DNA of 64,000 nucleotides, taken from assembly GCA_037951105.1 (NCBI GenBank), contig JBAMJV010009743.1, positions 1 to 64,000 on the forward strand. The letters are read 5' to 3'. Positions within the stretch are counted from its first letter, which is position 1. The number at the start of each line of letters is the position of its first letter. The stretch comes from Echinarachnius parma. Lineage: Eukaryota; Echinodermata; Echinoidea; Clypeasteroida; Echinarachniidae. Under the pieces are notes generated by a model, which saw only the letters and a program-made list of their open reading frames with translations, ran no database searches and was not told the DNA's origin. The position numbers were made by a program, and so were the translations under genes. Positions 36,701 to 47,897 of this stretch are shown here, in pieces.

Positions 36701-39698
36701 ATGCGATATATGGTGTAGCATTGGCTTACCCGGGGGGGGGGGGGGGGGGGGTTGGGGGGGGGGGGGGGTGTATATGTCCTCCTTCTATTATTGTTCGTCT
36801 GATGCATGTTATATTTTCAATAGTTTTGTCATGTTTTGGGGGGAAGGCCGGAACAGTGTTAGTGGTTGCTCGCACATGGTATGCTACCTAGTGAGTTGAA
36901 ATAGCGCGCGGCAACGATAAGGCAAGTTTCAAATATGACCGAATTACCAAGGGGCTCCTCTATATATTTGTAGAAACTGAATAATTATTGAGGATGGGGT
37001 TGAGACGGAGTGAGACCGTGGGACTAGATCGATCTGTCTGTCAGTCCGGACAATGCGTCTTTCCACTGGACATGCTGGTCACGTACTCCACGCATAAACA
37101 AACATAATCTCCGTTCATCCACACATTCACGTAAAGCTTATCACTCATGCTTAAAGGGATAGTTGAGTTTTGGTAGAGAGGGCGCTACACTACTTAATTT
37201 GTTTGTGAGGTAATGGAAAACTGAGTGTAAAATTTGAAAGAGCATAATATTTAAATAATAAAATCATCTTTGTTTGATCAAAATCGGTTCAGAGACGGCT
37301 GAAATATCCATAAATATAACAATTTGTAATAAAGCTGGGGCTCCAGGTTTATTAGAGAATTTTGAACCAGCCGTTACAAATTTTAAAAAATGCTTCCTCA
37401 AAATGCATCAAAAAGTTACAAAATAGGTATTTAAATAGTTGTTGGTTATTTCTCTATCGAATCACTATTTCAACAAAGCATCACATGCACAATATTGTAT
37501 TCAAAATGGTTGAAACCGATGAGTGTTTAGAAAGCGCCCTCTTACGTTTTAACGGCTCTTTTTTTAATGATAACATGATCTTTACTACGTCATTTGTAAT
37601 TTTGTGTTCCTTTCCAGTTATAACTATTAGTTTGTAATGTAATGATGCAGGTTTTGGTTACTAAAATTCAGTTTCACCAAAACTGTACTCTCCTTACCAG
37701 AACTCAACTATCCCTTTAATGGTTGCTCTCAGCTGGTATGCTTTTTAGGATTTGAGATAGTGCACGCGATAATTGTGCAAGTTTTGATATTATTTTGGAT
37801 AACTTATTAAAATTGTTATACATTTTGTGCGTCACGATTGTTTTTCTGACATATGAATGTATTACAAGCAACATAAGATCGATGCATGTGTCTTAAAGGT
37901 AACCTTGAGTATTGATAATTTTCAGAGTGCCCCCCCCCCCCAAATTTTTTTTTAATTTTAACGGATTTGGTTGATTTCAATTCCATATGAAAGATCATCG
38001 AACAAAAACATGGGAAATAATAATAATTCCTATTAAAATGCTCTCATTGTTGTGAAATTTGCTTTCAAAAATTATATAAAAGTGGTTGACGTCCGGGTAT
38101 TACTTTTTAGAGAACGCTAGCGCGAGGCGCTAGCGTTCTAGGTCCTCCTAATAGAGGACTGAAACTAAAGATTTTTGTGCACGATAATTGTGCTTAAAAC
38201 TATATATATGATACGGTACTTATCAGCAATTCACTCTCCAATATGTGATCCAACTATCGGGTGGATTAAGATTATGATTTTTCCCTCCATTCCGCAAAAA
38301 ATCAGTGATATATATGCGCCTCATGGACTTCTCTCCGTGTGTTAGCGCGACGCTTGCAATACACATGAATATGCGCGGTACTATTATCGGGCACTACAGT
38401 CCCGTATTAGGACCTAGAACGCTAGCGCTTCGCGCTGGCGTTCTCTAGAGTGAATTTGACACTTCGAGTTGTAACGGCTCTTTTTGAATGATAACAGGGG
38501 TTTTACTTTGTCGTTTGTAATTGTGTATACTTTTCGAGCATAACTATTAGTTTGTACCGTAATCGTGCAGGTTTTGGTTACTAAAGTTAAGTTTGACCAA
38601 TACTCAACGTTATTTTTAAATTATAATTTTTGTTTATGAAGTCCTACATTATTGTATATATACGTAATAAATAAATTGAAAGTAAATTCAAAGATATCAG
38701 ATAGAGGAAACAGTCCAGAAATATATAATATAAAAACAAAATGAGCAACAACAAAAATCGGGCTGCGTCGGATCGAACCCGAGACCTCCGGATTGGAAGA
38801 CCGGCGATCTAACCATTGAGCCACAATGCCCTACCATGCATATGGCAGTCCTTCCCACAAACCGTCAATGACCGATACAGTCAGAAATAGAAGCTATAAT
38901 ATAATCAGGAAACAAGCCTGAAAGATATGAAATGTACGGTTAAAGCACCGGTCAGCAACCCGGAGGTCTCGGGTTCGGATTCCCGGCGAAACACAATTTT
39001 CTTTGCCCATTTTTCATTCATTTTATGAATATATATTACATTTCATGATAAAGACTTTCGATAACCTTATTTCATGTAAATTGTTTATTTGATCGTTTGT
39101 TTGAAAATTCGGAGATTAATTAAACGTACCAAATCCAGAATGTTGAGGAGGTAGACCGACGCAGTGACTACCAAGGGACCCGCATCTCTCGGCGGCATTC
39201 GTCTGACGTCATATCCCTTATCCAGCAGGTCAGTTATCAGTATGCCCTCGTAACTCGAATTTTGACCTGTGTCAAAAAAGATAATTATAAAAAAAGGTGA
39301 CTTATTTTTAACATCGAATCAAATCAAATATAGACACTAAAGGTTGCTATTTTTATACTCATAAGAATATTATAGTCGGTAGTGTTTTATGTTTCCGCGA
39401 TATGTTCAAGTGGGAATTTCGTTTACACTACAATGTGTTAAACTTTAAACAAACGAAAGCAAGTGAGTTATTCTAAAGAAAGCGTAAAATATTTGTAACA
39501 GTTTTCCTTATAAAAGCGACAAAATGTAGTATCACAAAATGTATTTTAATGAAAGTAGTAGAAGTTTAGTAGTAGTAATATTAATAGTAGTTGTACCAAT
39601 ACAAAACGTGACTTACCGAAAACGATCCGACCTGAGAAGATGAAGACGATAAAGCACGATAGCACATTCAGACTTTTCCCAAGCGGAAACAAATTCAT
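30644..39698 (-). CDS. Cys-loop ligand-gated channel subunit, gene 2 (intact)
   Basis: Eight minus-strand exons: 39617-39698, 39130-39266, 36364-36408, 35618-35727, 33281-33711, 32351-32656, 31381-31553 and 30644-30784. They total 1425 bases (474 residues plus stop), all junctions are GT-AG and all phases match. The start is the ATG that opens a signal peptide (1-27). The extracellular domain has DERNQ (74-78), the loop-A region WNPEDYGN...WSPP in exon 4, and the Cys-loop C162-C176 with FPYD. M1 has a central proline; M2 (272-293) follows GGER with Ser at 2' and 6', Leu at 9' and Asp at 20'; M3 is followed by an intracellular loop of roughly 110 residues rich in charged residues; M4 is 443-458. 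It ends AVMGIS-stop. The family forms pentameric plasma-membrane channels opened by a ligand. The pore suggests a cation channel, and loss of canonical binding aromatics makes the ligand unpredictable. Confidence 0.92.
31163..31212 (-). pseudogene. Partial duplicate of receptor exon 7 end in intron 7 of gene 2
   Basis: The minus strand encodes CPSMKYDEESK followed by a GT donor, matching CPSRKYDEESK at the end of exon 7 (31381-31425), about 215 bp away. Only the last 40-50 bases of the exon are copied. A potential acceptor (GACCAG) is close, but the 34-base product would break the frame. Confidence 0.8.
32085..32255 (-). mobile_element. tRNA-derived SINE-like element in intron 6 region of gene 2
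   Basis: On the minus strand GTGGCACAATCGGATAGG gives an A-box-like start and GGCCGGTTCGAACTC a B box about 50 bp on, then CAGCAAGGCACTTTATCC, a core-like phrase I know from SINEs in marine animals. It lies between exons 6 and 7. No clear target duplication. Confidence 0.6.
34345..34514. mobile_element. 170-bp MITE with 40-bp inverted ends
   Basis: CAGGGCCCCGTTGCAG..AAAGAGATACAATCGAT on the left matches the inverse of the right end with about four mismatches. Short internal sequence TCTGATTGGTTGAAAC is shared with 4150-4260 and 45940-46090. It lies in intron 4 of gene 2. Confidence 0.88.
35409..35483 (+). mobile_element. tRNA-Ala-like SINE head (copy 1)
   Basis: ACAGCTCAGTCGGTAAAAGC (A box) and GGTCTCGGGTTCGAATCCC (B box and T arm) with anticodon loop CTAGCAA (AGC). 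It is followed by TTCCTTTGCTC and an AT tail. The upstream 70 bp (GCTTCTGACCAC...GGGTTTCAGGGATGAAC) is shared with copy 2. The acceptor stem is poor, so a SINE is more likely than a tRNA gene. It lies in intron 4 of gene 2. Confidence 0.65.
35951..36023 (+). mobile_element. tRNA-Ala-like SINE head (copy 2)
   Basis: CCGTATAGCTCAGCTGGGAG and GGTCTCGGGTTCAAATCCC with loop CTAGCAA, then TTTTCTTTGCTCAT. Lies in intron 3 of gene 2, on the other side of exon 4 from copy 1, with the same 5' extension (35883-35940). Confidence 0.65.
36732..36770. repeat. Poly(G) run
   Basis: About 18 G, TT, then another 14 G and TG. Lies in intron 2 of gene 2. Confidence 0.95.
37155..37715. mobile_element. TTAA-flanked MITE, family I, in intron 2 of gene 2
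   Basis: Ends AGGGATAGTTGAGTTTTGG and AACTCAACTATCCCT, TTAA at 37151-37154 and 37716-37719. 561 bp, almost the same sequence as 26782-27337, including AAAATCATCTTTGTTTGATC. Confidence 0.92.
38108..38447. mobile_element. Inverted-repeat element with hairpin ends (GAACGCTAGCG)
   Basis: Left end TAGAGAACGCTAGCGCGAGG and right end CGCTGGCGTTCTCTA are inverted, and the AGGTCCTCCTAAT / GTATTAGGACCT phrases extend the pairing. Each end also folds on itself (GAACGCTAGCG..CGCTAGCGTTC). It is inserted beside a half copy of a family I MITE (38455-38610). Confidence 0.75.
38758..38832 (-). mobile_element. tRNA-like SINE head (copy 3, minus strand)
   Basis: On the minus strand TGGCTCAATGGTTAGATCG and GGTCTCGGGTTCGATCC; loop CTTCCAA would give anticodon TCC, but the stem has a mismatch. 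The 3' tail ATATTATATATTTCTGG matches that after copy 1. Intron 2 of gene 2. Confidence 0.6.
38938..39025 (+). mobile_element. tRNA-like SINE fragment (copy 4)
   Basis: AAAGCACCGGTCAGCAACCC then GGTCTCGGGTTCGGATTCCC and TTTTCTTTGCCCATTTTTC. It lacks a good A box. Lies about 100 bp from exon 2 of gene 2. Confidence 0.6.
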
Positions 39699-40513
39699 GA
39701 TTTAATATAATTTATTTTTCGTCACCTCCAAATTTGGGAAAGTAATGGCCCTTTTTGAAGATACAGTTTAATAAGAGGGAAATTTAGTGGCGATACCACG
39801 GTGCCCGGTGCAAGAAGAAATGGTTCCCGAAAGTAAGCACTGTTCTACGATTTAATTACTTTTTTTTAATTAAAGCTTTTTCACGGTTTAAAGAACTCTC
39901 ATAAGAATAAGGAATCTCATATAATAATCTTTGCCGACATAGATAGCAGTTCGCGTCAGATTTCTTCGTGTTATTTCCCTCAGTCTGTCAGTAGATATAA
40001 CTCAATTGATCATGATAGTGCTGCTTTAATGACATGAATACGAGAGTGTTTGTTGATTTCGACAATGCAGTACGTTTATTAGTTATCAATACAATTTTGC
40101 TGTTTTGACGGTTTGACGAATTCTCAGGACGATAATCGGGTATCTGCGCTTGCCAACAAAGATAGCGTTGCTTCACACTGGTTCTGAACATTTTCTTTAT
40201 CAGCTGCACTTAATGGTTTTTGGTGTTGATGATAGCGCGATCGAGCGACGAATGAAAGTGAATTGATTCCTCATCAGATTGTAATTAATTTGTTACGGTG
40301 GTGATATGATCTAGCGCTACCGAGCCACTAGTGAAAGTCATGTTCAGAGTTGAAACAGTTGCAAATATAAATGGTTGGTTTATCATGCACGCTTCAGTAT
40401 TTTGCGGACACCAATTTGCGTCCGCTCCGGATTTTCGCTATGATGTAAAACGCAACGCACACAATTTATAATTCCGGGTATACGACCGCTCATCTCGACA
40501 AACAGTAATACCC

Positions 40514-40933
40514 CCGTCACACAGGCTGCGCTCTCGCTGCGCTCCTAATCCCCATTCATACATTTGGCAGTGGGAGGCGAAGCATTGTCCGAACGATGAT
40601 TAAATGACGAATGAATGGGAGGATTATCGCACATAGGTGAAAGGATAGCCTCTCATGCATGGACATACAATGTCTCCCTGAACAAAAGAGTAGGTCGCCG
40701 AAGACCCACGACCGCTTTCGACATGTCTAAAACGGTCGTGGGTCTTCTGCGACCTACTATTTTGTTCAGGGAGCCATTGTATATCCATGCATGAGAGGCT
40801 ATCCTTTCACCTATGTGCGATAATCCTCCCATTCATTCGTCATTTAATGATCGTTCGGAAAATGCTTCGCCTCCCACTGCCAAATTTATGAATGGGGATT
40901 AGGAGCGTAGCGAGAACGGCTTGTGTGTGACGG
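40514..40933. mobile_element. 420-bp fold-back element
   Basis: Almost the entire length is one inverted repeat centred near 40722: arms run CCGTCACACAGGC... to CACGACCG and back to ...GCTTGTGTGTGACGG. Matching landmarks include GGTGAAAGGATAGCCTCTC / GAGAGGCTATCCTTTCACC and GAATGGGAGGATTATCGCAC with its inverse. It lies upstream of gene 2's conserved 5' flank. Confidence 0.93.
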
Positions 40934-41289
40934 CACCTTTAATGACAAACAGGTTCATTGTTTGCGCCCATGCATCGTGTGGAGTAGCTAGGAGGCTAAT
41001 CCTGGGGGCAAGGGGACACTATCCACCCCTAAGGGATGTTCTCACTCCATTCACTATAATACCCCCCCCCCCCCCCCCCCCACCCCTCTTGGTGTGTCTA
41101 GGAAATTAGCAAGGGGGGAGGGGGCTCCACCCTGCGAGCGCGTAAGTGTATGCCGCTCTGGGCCTGCCTTTAATAGGTTCTCTGGCCGGGGTCCAGGGGG
41201 CGGAGCCCCAGGAAGCGTGTGGAATTTAGCAATTAAAAACTACCGGCTAACAGGCACATACATTGAGCCTAAGAGCCCCCTCTCTACGC

Positions 41290-41330
41290 CAGCGCCTCTA
41301 CTATTATCATTATTACTACCACTATTATTA

Positions 41331-41413
<83 letters not shown>

Positions 41414-41435
41414 ATTATTAATATTATTATTATTT
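41290..41435. repeat. (ATT)n microsatellite
   Basis: About 120 bp of TTA repeats with few interruptions, in the 5' flank of unit 2 at the position where unit 1 has its AAATA microsatellite. Confidence 0.98.
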
Positions 41436-41901
41436 ATTTTAAACATACATTTTAATGATTGTCATTTGAGCTATGTCTAAATTGTCTACACCATATATCT
41501 TTTGGAAAGCCCACCGCTCCCACGAAAAATCTCACATTGGGGTTTATCTGGCTATACCCCACCGCGTATTAAGATGAATTCTAATGATCTTTGATTATTG
41601 ATTTAATAATCTGCATGCGTCAACTCTAGCTCCGATCCCATTTTCTTTTTTTTTCGCAGTGTCATTCGGACGTCAGTCAAAGTCACAAGAATAGGCGTAA
41701 GAGGTGGGAGACAAAGTGTTGCAGCGGCACACGAAACGTCATGATCTTTTAGATTCCTAGTTGACATACATTGCGAGACAAACGAATATCACAAGCGATA
41801 TTATTTCCGATAATATTATTATAGTCACACTTTATTTATTTCATCAAATAAATGTACAGACAATATAAATAAACACATAATCCGTGGTGTAAGTGGGTTA
41901 A

Positions 41902-42227
41902 AGGGACTTAGTAACATTGGCCGAATTCTCAAAATCCAATTGGAATTCTAGGGGTGCCCTCATACCTTATGTATTCGTATTAACAACAAAAGCATGGGAC
42001 AGGTTTCGGTTTTTCAAATTTCCCTTTAAGATGTTCAATTATCCACTGGATCGTTGCAATGAGTGAGTGAATATCACTTTGCATTTTTGCTCATTACTCT
42101 GCCATATAACGTCCATTTAACTTGAAATTTTCACACAATACCCAGTGAATATATCAGATAACAACAATATACATTATATCAACCATTCATCACTTTTTGC
42201 ACATGTCAACAAAGTTACTAGATCCCT
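41902..42227. mobile_element. TTAA-flanked MITE, family II
   Basis: AGGGACTTAGTAACATTGG after TTAA (41898-41901) and AAAGTTACTAGATCCCT before TTAA. 326 bp. Confidence 0.85.
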
Positions 42228-43014
42228 TTAAGCGTAACAGTTCGGTGGGAGGCACGTGTATGAGCTACTTCACCGCACATTAGACAACTAAAATCAAAAT
42301 AATGAATATTCTGGTCAGTTCCCTCTATCTTTAATGTACTTCATAAAAACAAGTGCATCACTTCGCCTGATCCCTCAATCGACTTTTTTAAATATCTCAC
42401 AAGACACAGGCATTGCAACAGGTTAAAAGCCACGCCATCAGTTTTTTTTATTTTTTTTTTATAAATGTACACCTTTATCGTAAAAATCCGTATTATAACG
42501 TAAACAACGCGAGATACCAATGTTTATTGCGTCTTTCCATACGTACGTGAGAAGATATTAGGCCGATATATTCACAGAAATACAACATATAAATAATAAT
42601 CCCGGAAGGCGCCCTCTAACATAACACCTCGACGACACAGTCATTTTAATTACGTAGCATAAATTATAAATTACAAACAAGAATTTCAAAATATATGTTA
42701 GTCCAAAGAATAAGGGTTCCGAAAATAGCTATATAGGGGAGTGTGTCTCCCCCCCCCCCCCCACCCGAGAGTTTAGAAGTCGGCAATATTCGGGCAAAAT
42801 GCACCTTTATTTCGGGCAAAAAACACGCTATTTTATGGCTAAATCGAACCGTATTCTGATAAACTAATCAATGCGGGCAAGCTCATTATTATTTCGAGGC
42901 ACACCCATGTAATTTTTGGGCAAAATCGGACAATTTTTTTCATATTTGGGCAAATTCATGATTTTGTATTCGTACGCCTATGGACGACTGAGTCAATTTT
43001 ATTTCCGGAGATAA

Positions 43015-43385
43015 GAGATATGAGCTATGAGGATCGAGTCGAGATGACATCAGAAGAAAGGGGGTGGTACTAATGCGAACTCATACAAGATATACGGGTC
43101 GGGAGGAGAGCGCCCTCTGCGGGCTTTAAATGATGACGCTACAGCGACTTTAATTTCAAGAGATGCCCATGACAGCAGGGTCTCTCCAATGAGCTGGGAG
43201 GACCGACGACTGACGATGAGGAGAGAGGTGGGTATCAAAGTCAGTACGAATCACGCAACAAACCGGATAAATACGGGTCGAGGGAGAGCGCCCTCCTCTA
43301 AAAGATGACGCTTCAGCGGCTTTAATATCACGAGATGCCCATGACAGCTAGGGTCCCGCCGATGAGCTGAGACGACCGAGCCGAG
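43015..43385. repeat. M4-exon end repeats downstream of pseudogene 3
   Basis: Two to three copies of the same unit (CAATGAGCTGGGAGGACC near 43186, GATGAGCTGAGACGACC near 43361), again separated by CAAAGTCAGTACGAATCAC. Unit 3 has fewer copies than unit 1, so the array changed size after the duplication. Confidence 0.8.
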
Positions 43386-45584
43386 ATGACGATGAGGAGA
43401 ACGAGACTGATGACGAAGAAAACTCGATCCAAGCAATCAGCCAGGAACTCCATGTCCGTACGGCTCGACTGAAATAATAGAAGGAAACACAAACGTCATC
43501 GGTTTACCCAAACGTTTAAAGAAAAAAAAAATGTATAGACAATCTGAATTTCGAAAACAAAATCATGACAATGAGAATGACAGATGTTATCGTGGCGACA
43601 ATGTGTGATGTTCTTAGGTGTACGGACATACTTGTATTTCCGCCCTGGCTTTATGTTTATGTTTATGAACAGTGCTTAAAAGAATGTGTGTTTGTTAAAA
43701 AGATAAGTCAAAAAGATAAGTCACTATTTGAATCTGAAGTCAGCAGGGATCATGAATCCACAACCTGATCATTTCTGAACAGTAATCGAATAGTCTTTCG
43801 AGATAACGGTTAATCTCGATTCAACTCTATTCAACTCGTTTCAACCATTTCAACAATGCTCGCGTTTCAAAATAGGCGTGATATATACATGTATACTTTC
43901 CTTTAAACAACGGTATTATTAAAAAAGAAAATAATGATAAACTTAAGTGAAAAAATGTCAATGAAAGAAATTCATGTTTCTTAATAATAATTCCTAATCA
44001 ATTTCGTTTGATTTTACTATCCTATAATGATGGTTGTTGTCTATACGAACCTCAGGATCCCCGCCATCCTTGCTAGAATCTGTCAGTTTGCCCGGGTCTG
44101 CTCCCCATGCTGCCTTTGTCTTCATCGTACCAGCCTGGAGCTCGCCACCGTGGTCACCCACCTTCTCGGCTTTCTCGTCGTTCAGAGCAACTTCGGCGAC
44201 AACTATAACATCTGGACGGAAGAACGAGACGAGTCATTAATTTCAGATAGAAAATGAAACAATCAAACATGTATACTGTATATAGTGACTTAGGAAAACA
44301 CGACAAGTGGCTATTCTAGACAGGTGACCACATTAGACAGGTTCCATAACTTCTTTTTAAAATCTCTGCAAGGGATCACTTGTGGAAACTATTGGAAGGT
44401 TCTCTAATACACGTTCGACAGCATCTTGTTGTGTTTAAAAAGATCTACTGTTCAATAATAATTCGACTCAATATTATTGACAGAAACCATTGTTGGTATG
44501 TGCCAAAATTCAACTATTCATATTCCCATGATGTTACCTGAGTATTTTTGACAAATTCGCACTTCCCATTAAAGTGAACGTAATTGTGCCGATGACATTG
44601 CTAAAGTGGTGTAGCAGGGGAAATACTTCACGGAATACATAGAGTGCTCCCCCCCCCCCCCAATAATTCACGAACCCCCATCCAAATCAATCCAACCATG
44701 CTACGCAATTAAAAGAGAACGTTTATAGACGCGATGAGGATGGTCATAAAAGATGGTTGATTACTTGATGTACATAAGACAGGATGAACAAAAAGGCGTT
44801 AGGGGAGAGGGGGAGAGGGGGAGAGGAGGGAGGGGGGGGGGGGGATGGGGTGTTTTGGGCAGGGGAGAGTTGGGAAGATTAATCCGCTGTTGCGACCCCT
44901 TGTTCATATCACATCATTATGAGCAGCTGAAAACAAGAACAAGAAGTGAGACTATTCATTATCTGTCCTACAGCGGCATCGCATTTCCTCATAAACGTGA
45001 TGGTCCCAAGGAAATCGTAGATGAACCACCTCGCGTGATGATTCTTGACCTCCCAATCCTGGTGGGCGACGTTGGTGGCGACGATAGAGAGAGACGTAAT
45101 GATCACGAGGACGATTAGGGAGGAAGCACTGTAGATGACAATGAGGGGTTCCTGACCCGGCACCGATGTCCGCGGCATGATGTCGGCGATGACGATTTGG
45201 AAGACCGTCTGACCGAGGACGAGGGCGAGGCAGGCTGAAACACGCTCGCCACCTAGAAGAACATAAAGAAAAGGGTCATATATTTCGTTCTATTGAGACC
45301 TATATCTTTAAGTAATTAATTTGATGTTATGAATAAAATCCATGACTGTTTTTATTAGAAATCATCAACATATCCGCCCAAACAGGTCAAAAGTATAACT
45401 AACCTTACTCGATGATGGATTTTTATTTGGAATTATATTAGGCTCTTCATATTCATACTTGTATGTTGAGCAGTTTTACCGGAACGTAAAATGACATCTT
45501 TACAAATCGATGAGGTCTATGGTAAGGGTTATGGTTGTGTTGAACATACTTTTTAGCGGAACGAAGAACGACATCTGTACAAAA

Positions 45585-45660
45585 CGATATGGGCTAGGGT
45601 TAGGGTTAGGGCTAGGGTTACGGTATAATTGGGCTAGGGTTAGTGTTAAATATGTTGAGC
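45585..45660. repeat. Telomere-like GGGTTA/GGGCTA stretch
   Basis: GGGCTAGGGTTAGGGTTAGG and GGGCTAGGGTTA units occur in intron 5 of pseudogene 3. Gene 1 has only GGGGTTAGGGTAAG at the same place (3553), so the stretch expanded locally. Confidence 0.75.
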
Positions 45661-46538
45661 ATACCCTTAAGCGGAACGAAGTACGACATCTGCGCAAGCA
45701 CGTTGAGGGCGACGAGTGGCGACATCACGTTGCGGAGGTAGAAGTCGGGAAGACGGGCCAGCGAAATACTGATGTCCAGGAAGTTGTACGCGCGGTCCAG
45801 TCCAGGAGCGCTGACCGAATAAGAGCTACCGGTAATGTTGGTGATGTCCTACTGTTGGTTCTGGTTACTGAAGATGACCATGAAGCCGGGAACGAAGACG
45901 AACAGCCCGTCGTGGTGACCGGGTACGATGATGGATGATCAGGACGGTTCCTGTTTGCAGGAAGTGTTACAATCGATTGTTATTTAAGATACAATTAATT
46001 GCAAGTCAGAACATATGACTAAATGCGCGAATCTGATTGGTTCAAAACTTCAAATGTGCATGTTTGCTGACTTGCATCGATTGTTATTTACTGTGGAAAA
46101 TAGCCAATATTGTTTTGATACAGAACATGAAATCCTTACGATAGATTATCAATATTTTCTATTATTAAAAAAAAGTGACATTTCAAAACAAAAAAAAAGT
46201 TTTTGTTCTTTGTACTTCTCTCTTTTTTTCTTCTCAGCGTTTAGAAAAATAGTATTGAGCGCTATATAAATGTTATATGTTATTGTATTATTATTAGACA
46301 GTATTATTATTACAAATGGCTTACCATAATTTCAAACCATAATCTTAAATCGAAGTTCAACTTCGTGGCGTTGTGAAAAACACTCAAAAGTCTGGGATTC
46401 AAGTCTTATTGACTTAAATGTTTTGAACATCGAGTGGTGTTGACCTTGACAACTACCAACGGTCAAAGCTTGCGGGTTGTATGCGATGACTTTTTATATA
46501 GGAACACCGCGTGTTACGCGACAACAAGACATCTTTAA

Positions 46539-46816
46539 AGGGATCTAGTAACTTTGTTGACAAGTGCAAACAGTGATGAGTGATTAATAAAATGTAAATT
46601 GCTGTGATCTGATATGTCCACAAAGTATTGGGCGAACATTTCACGTTAATTGGATGTTTTCGGCCGAGAAATGAGCAATAAATGTAAAGTATTATTCACT
46701 AACTCATTTCACTTACTTTATACACGGCCAAGCGAAAATAACTTTTGAACCAAATGCAAATTTGAAAAACCGAAACCTGTCCCGCGTGAGGATTTTGACA
46801 ATGTTACTAGATCCCT
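46539..46816. mobile_element. TTAA-flanked MITE, family II (paralog of 4705-5054)
   Basis: Same site, same ends (AGGGATCTAGTAAC / GTTACTAGATCCCT), but shorter by an internal deletion. Confidence 0.8.
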
Positions 46817-47325
46817 TTAAAGCATTTAACTTACATGTTTTGCACAATGATTGGCGGTGACCAGACCGACGCCATGGGTACTACTATCTGAGATATGTTC
46901 CCGTAGTCTCGGGGGTTCCAAGCCAGTCGAGTGTCCCTCCATGTCTGAACAAAACGAATCAAAATAATAATACAATTAATATACTCCATTTATATATCAC
47001 CTGATATGATTGATACTCATCTCTAAGCGTTTACTTTATTTATCCCGGTGGTGTTTCACAAAGATCCTAAGTTGAACTTAACTCTAAGTTGGACTTAACT
47101 ATTATAGAAAGCAATTTGTAGCCTTGGAGTACAATATATCCAAAAGCAAAAAACAAGAATTTTAGACTTTTTATAAATGTTGCATACACAAAAAATGAAA
47201 TCTCCATGATAATTGAACATATTAATGATTTGAATTAACATGTAATGCCTTTTAAAGGGACTTTTGCAACAATTTCAAAGAAACTGTAGTGGCTTTCCAG
47301 ACTTTAAAGTACAACTTAGAGTTAA

Positions 47326-47897
47326 AGGATAGTTGAGTTCTGTAAGGAGAGTACAGTTTTAGTGAAACTGAATTTTAGTTACCAAAACCTGCATCATTAC
47401 ATACAAACTAATAGTTATAACTAGAAAGGAACACAAAATTACAAATGACGTAGTAAAGATCATGTTATCATTCAAAAAGAGCCGTTAAAACGTACGGGGG
47501 GGGGGAGGGGGGGGGGGGGGCGCTCTCTAAACACTCATCGGTTTCAACCATTTTGAATAAAATATTGTGCATGTGATGCTTTGTTGAAATAGTGATTAGA
47601 TAGAGAAATAACCAACAACTATTTAAATACCTATTTTGTAACTTTTTGAAAAGAGGAAGCATTTTTTTGAATTTTTAACGGCTGGTTCAAAATTCTCTAA
47701 TAAACCCGGGGCCCCGGGTTTATTACAAATTGTTATATTTATGGATATTTCAGCCGTTTCTGAACCGATTTTGATCAAACAAAGATGATTTTATTGTTTA
47801 AATATTATGCTCTTTCAAATTTTACACTCAGTTTTTCATTACCTCACAAACCAATTAAGTAGTCTAGCGCCCTCTCTACCAAAACTCAACTTTCCCT
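47326..47897. mobile_element. TTAA-flanked MITE, family I, only in unit 3
   Basis: Inverted relative to the 26782 copy; TTAA at 47322-47325 and 47898-47901. The unit 1 site reads AAGAGTTAAGTTCAAC near 6370 without insert. A C/G homopolymer (about 47497-47520) interrupts the interior. Confidence 0.92.

Larger units (their letters stand above)
30235..42960. repeat. Unit 2 of the receptor array (diverged copy)
   Basis: The unit holds intact receptor gene 2 with the same exon order as units 1 and 3. Similarity continues past exon 1: 40330-40505 resembles 8950-9110 and 50215-50395, and 41000-41700 resembles 9130-10020. It is more diverged than units 1 and 3 are from each other. It lies directly next to unit 3, head to tail. 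Both edges are approximate, because the left edge merges with an inverted repeat (30232-30298). Confidence 0.65.

Noticed and set aside
41094-41480. Frame with poly-Leu / poly-Asn
   Set aside because: It is the ATT microsatellite translated.
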